From Papio anubis (taxonomy: Eukaryota > Chordata > Mammalia > Primates > Cercopithecidae), in contig NC_044989.1 in assembly GCF_008728515.1 (NCBI RefSeq), positions 69,217,754 through 69,281,753 of the forward strand: a stretch of DNA of 64,000 nt, written 5' to 3'. How positions within the stretch are numbered: position 1 is the first letter of the stretch; each line of letters opens with the position of its first letter. Shown piece by piece: positions 62,062 through 64,000 of this stretch. A program made the translations under genes and the position numbers. The notes beneath the pieces are model-generated. The model saw only the letters and a program-made list of their open reading frames with translations, did no database searches and was not told where the DNA came from.

Positions 62062-62749
62062 CTCTCTGCTCTTTAGAAAACTAGTCCTGAAGAATATGAA
62101 AATTCATTTGCTGCTTACATGTTTATAGTCAAAAATTGTGGTAGAAGAGCATGATCCTGCATGGATGTTGACGATGGCGGTATTTTTTTCATTGTCAATT
62201 GTCACTGTCTCCTGAACATTGTCACCATTGCTCCTTGGGCTGATGATGTTAAAAACCTAGATTGAAAAGAAAGACAAAATGTTTTTCCATAAATCTTATA
62301 CATTTGAAAGGCAACTCTTTCAACAAAATTAAGCCTCTGCCTGCTATGAACAAGGGATTAAAAACTAAAACTCTCCACTGGGGTCCCAATCCAAAAGCTT
62401 GTGATGCCATAAGAATGCAAAGCTTTTCCTTAGAGTTTACTATATTATATATGGGAGAAGCAGTGATATCACAGGAGAAATGAGACTGACTAAATTTTAA
62501 AGCAATGGCTTACATTTGCGAAGGTATTGTGGTTGGAAAGGAATAGCCAAGCTCATTGTGTCCATTATTGGTTATTTCTGAGATTCCATCCCAAATAAGG
62601 TATATGGCCTCTCTACCATCTTTCAGGCTCTCTTGTACCTTCCTTTTCCTCTCCCAACATCTCTAAGAGATAAAGCCCATAGGGAACCAACTCACCTCAT
62701 ATCCACGAGATTGCATCCCAAAGCTGGTCAGCACCACCAGAAATGCCAC
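57672..62749 (-). CDS. GKN2: Gastrokine-2, exons 2-6 (exon 1 outside the window)
   Basis: GKN2 is a secreted gastric surface-mucous-cell protein of the gastrokine/BRICHOS family; it is known to form a disulfide-linked heterodimer with TFF1. Coding exons on the minus strand are 62696-62749, 62119-62256, 59450-59560, 58610-58766 and 57672-57754. Every acceptor ends in AG and every donor begins with GT. With a 4-codon first exon (MKIL in the human protein as I recall it) the total is 184 residues, the human length. Exon 2 gives the hydrophobic signal-peptide core VAFLVVLTSFG. Exon 3 carries GSC, whose Cys is residue 58, or 38 after removal of a 20-residue signal peptide; this matches the TFF1-linking cysteine. 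The BRICHOS Asp lies in TIFDYKH, and the BRICHOS cysteines lie in GACFILKM (exon 4) and EKLCKHIP (exon 5). The C-terminus ends GISICADTHV. I saw no frameshift or stop. The start codon, promoter and 5' UTR lie past 64000. Confidence 0.97.
58230..58600 (+). mobile_element. L2-like 3' ends in GKN2 intron 5
   Basis: 'tagattatatgttccttgga' and 'gagcacctggcacatagtag...gtgaatgaatga' are typical L2 3' ends. The second stops within about 15 bp of the exon 5 donor. Confidence 0.6.
58610..58766 (-). CDS. GKN2: GKN2 exon 5 (BRICHOS end)
   Basis: This 157-nt exon starts in phase 0 and ends in phase 1, running from ALDNIFSNKYTWVKYNP to GEVVENT plus the first base of His. The acceptor is 'gatctag' and the donor 'gtgagt'. 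EKLCKHIPLY carries the second BRICHOS cysteine. An L2-like 3' end lies immediately beyond the donor, within roughly 15 bp. Confidence 0.97.
59450..59560 (-). CDS. GKN2: GKN2 exon 4 (BRICHOS)
   Basis: This 111-nt, 37-codon exon runs from GYIASRVLSRGACF to YSYEKQ, with acceptor 'ctgcctcag' and donor 'gtaact'. It holds the first BRICHOS cysteine (GACFILKM). Compared with the human protein from memory, several residues differ (for example R where human has W in the LQ-W-Y segment), as expected for a monkey orthologue under loose constraint. Confidence 0.96.
59864..60187 (-). mobile_element. Alu with (TTA)n tail in GKN2 intron 3
   Basis: The (ATT)n run at about 59865-59907 is the expanded tail of this Alu. 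Target duplication 'ctctttccatta' lies at 59852-59863 and 60188-60199. It has the same orientation as GKN2. Confidence 0.95.
61380..61693 (-). mobile_element. Alu (J/S type) in GKN2 intron 3
   Basis: It has a (TTTA)n tail and both arms, ending 'cactgtgcccgacc'. Target duplication 'tgttcttttt' lies at 61370-61379 and 61694-61703. Confidence 0.93.
62026..62061. repeat. (GATA)n microsatellite in GKN2 intron 3
   Basis: About nine uninterrupted GATA units, 58 bp from the exon 3 splice donor. Confidence 0.97.
62119..62256 (-). CDS. GKN2: GKN2 exon 3 (TFF1-linking Cys, start of BRICHOS)
   Basis: This 138-nt, 46-codon exon runs from VFNIISP to TIFDYKH. The acceptor is 'tcaatctag' and the donor 'gtaagc'. 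It contains VQETVTIDNEKNTAIVNIH followed by GSCSSTTIFDY. The Cys corresponds to mature position 38, and the Asp of IFDY is the conserved BRICHOS aspartate. A GATA microsatellite lies about 58 bp past the donor, inside intron 3. Confidence 0.96.
62696..62749 (-). CDS. GKN2: GKN2 exon 2 (signal-peptide core)
   Basis: This 54-nt exon reads V-A-F-L-V-V-L-T-S-F-G-M-Q-S-R-G-Y-E in phase 0. It is preceded on the minus strand by a pyrimidine tract and 'tttttcag', and followed by donor 'gtgagt'. It supplies most of the secretion signal; cleavage is expected near the QSRG segment. GKN3 has an exon 2 of exactly the same length. Confidence 0.95.
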
Positions 62750-62759
62750 CTGAAAAACA

Positions 62760-64000
62760 GACCCACCACATCCATTCTCTATAGGGTAGTCATCGAGGGT
62801 GGGGACAGGAGAGAACACTGGACAGGAAAGGCACAGATATCTCAGAAAATGTACACCTAGAGACAGTGAGAGCACTCCCTTTCCAAAGTGTGAAGCACAC
62901 ACATTCACTCATTTGACAGGCATTTATTGAGTTCATTCTATTTGCCAGGCACATGGTTCTACATTTGCCACCTAATTCCAAACTCTTTCTAGCATTATCA
63001 CCATCTAGATAATAGGAGAAACTTGGGACAAGTGAGCAGTGAAGGACTCATTTTACTATGGAAATACCCTGGTATGAGTCCCACTGGCTTTGGATAACAG
63101 TGGTCAAATTGTGTCCTCTTGTAAAAGAACAAAACAAAACAAAACACCAAAAACAAAAACTTTAATCCCTTAAGACTGAGAGGGTAATACAGATTTAAAA
63201 TGAATCATGGGTAATAAAGACACAACAGGTTCCTAAGGGAAACTATGAAAATAGAATGCTTGAGAGCACAATTAACTTTTGAGGCTGACATCAAGGAAAA
63301 CCCCCATATTCTCCTACAACCCACGCCTTAGTGATACTATCATACAAGTGCTGGGCCCACAGGTCGTGAGCTGACATTGAGGCAGTTCTGATATTTTGCT
63401 GTAGTTCTGTAGGAGTCTGCTCCAACATGCTAACCCAGGTTTTGTGCCCTCTCTTCTGAACATCAGTGAACTGTACTGTCACTGAAAACTACATCAGTAC
63501 AGAGTTGACTGTGCTGTCATTGAAAACTACTGATGAAAGGAGTCTTGGGGGAGGGGGATATTTTTAAGAACTGTCAATGGGACTTTCCTACTTCCCTTTC
63601 CATCCCACCCTTAATATTTCTCTTCTGGGGACTGGGAGTAGAGCATCTAACAGAGACCTGTGTGCAGATATTCAACCTTCCATAGGGATACATCTTCTCT
63701 TACCACAGACCAGCTCTAGCAACATATGATACTCCTGTATATTCTATTTAATGAGTCTAAAACAGTGGTTTGAACAAGTAGTTGAAGGGCTAAACCACTT
63801 TAATGGTATGATTAGAGAGAGCTTGGGGAGTGTCCTCTGCCCCCAAATGATCTCCCATCCAACACTGTGGTTAATACACCATGGTTATATAATAATTTTG
63901 TGCTTCAGGGTTAGGTCTCAATTTGGAAAATCAAGACAGCCCTGAGAGAGGGAGCTCTTTAAGCTGACAATCTTTAACACTTTAGAAAGAAGTACTTAAC
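62760..64000. other. GKN2: GKN2 intron 1 (partial)
   Basis: No exon-1 signature (a start codon with a MKIL-like tetrapeptide and donor) was found on the minus strand up to the window edge. This stretch is therefore taken as intron 1, mostly single copy with a short (AAAAC)n run at about 63128-63165. Confidence 0.6.

Overview
This window is nuclear DNA from a primate, most likely an Old World monkey. It is dense in Alu, L1, MaLR-LTR, L2 and MIR repeats. A young AluY at about 50.8 kb carries the 'ggccggatctcagctc' and 'caggcttgagccaccg' variants that I associate with cercopithecid-type AluY subfamilies. The species call is an inference from those variants; the genes alone show only a primate.

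Only one gene family is supported: the gastrokines, secreted gastric-mucosa proteins with a BRICHOS domain. GKN2 lies on the minus strand. Exons 2-6 (62749 down to 57672) are present with intact reading frames and canonical splice sites; exon 1 lies beyond position 64000. A GKN3 locus lies on the plus strand (TATA box at 33738, exons 1-5 from 33820 to 37261). Its exon sizes and phases mirror GKN2, but it carries two apparent lesions: a GG where the exon-1 splice donor GT should be, and an in-frame TAG in exon 5 before the last BRICHOS cysteine. Tryptophan 59, which I recall as the site of the human inactivating stop (W59X), is still TGG here. The monkey gene therefore seems to have been lost, or to be decaying, by a route different from the human one. 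From memory of the human map, the neighbourhood matches BMP10 - GKN3P - GKN2 - GKN1 - ANTXR1 on chromosome 2.

Layout. 1-2150: single-copy sequence with a MIR. 2.15-7.16 kb: minus-strand, 5'-truncated L1 with Alu insertions. 7.58-8.22 kb: MaLR-type LTR split by an AluY. 9.86-16.87 kb: near-full-length plus-strand L1 that splits an older repeat and contains a nested inverted L1 fragment. 17-33.7 kb: intergenic sequence with Alus, old L1 and L2 pieces and an MST-type LTR. 33.7-37.3 kb: GKN3. 37.9-42.8 kb: L1PA-type insertion with a duplicated ORF2 block in its 3' UTR. 43-50.7 kb: intergenic, with an MST LTR, a MER5A-like transposon and a long CA repeat. 50.7-56.9 kb: near-full-length minus-strand L1 ending about 0.6 kb from the GKN2 poly(A) site. 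57.4-64 kb: GKN2 with two intronic Alus and a GATA microsatellite.

No tRNA, rRNA, CRISPR or bacterial features were seen. Almost every other open reading frame longer than 60 codons is L1-derived, Alu-derived or a chance frame.
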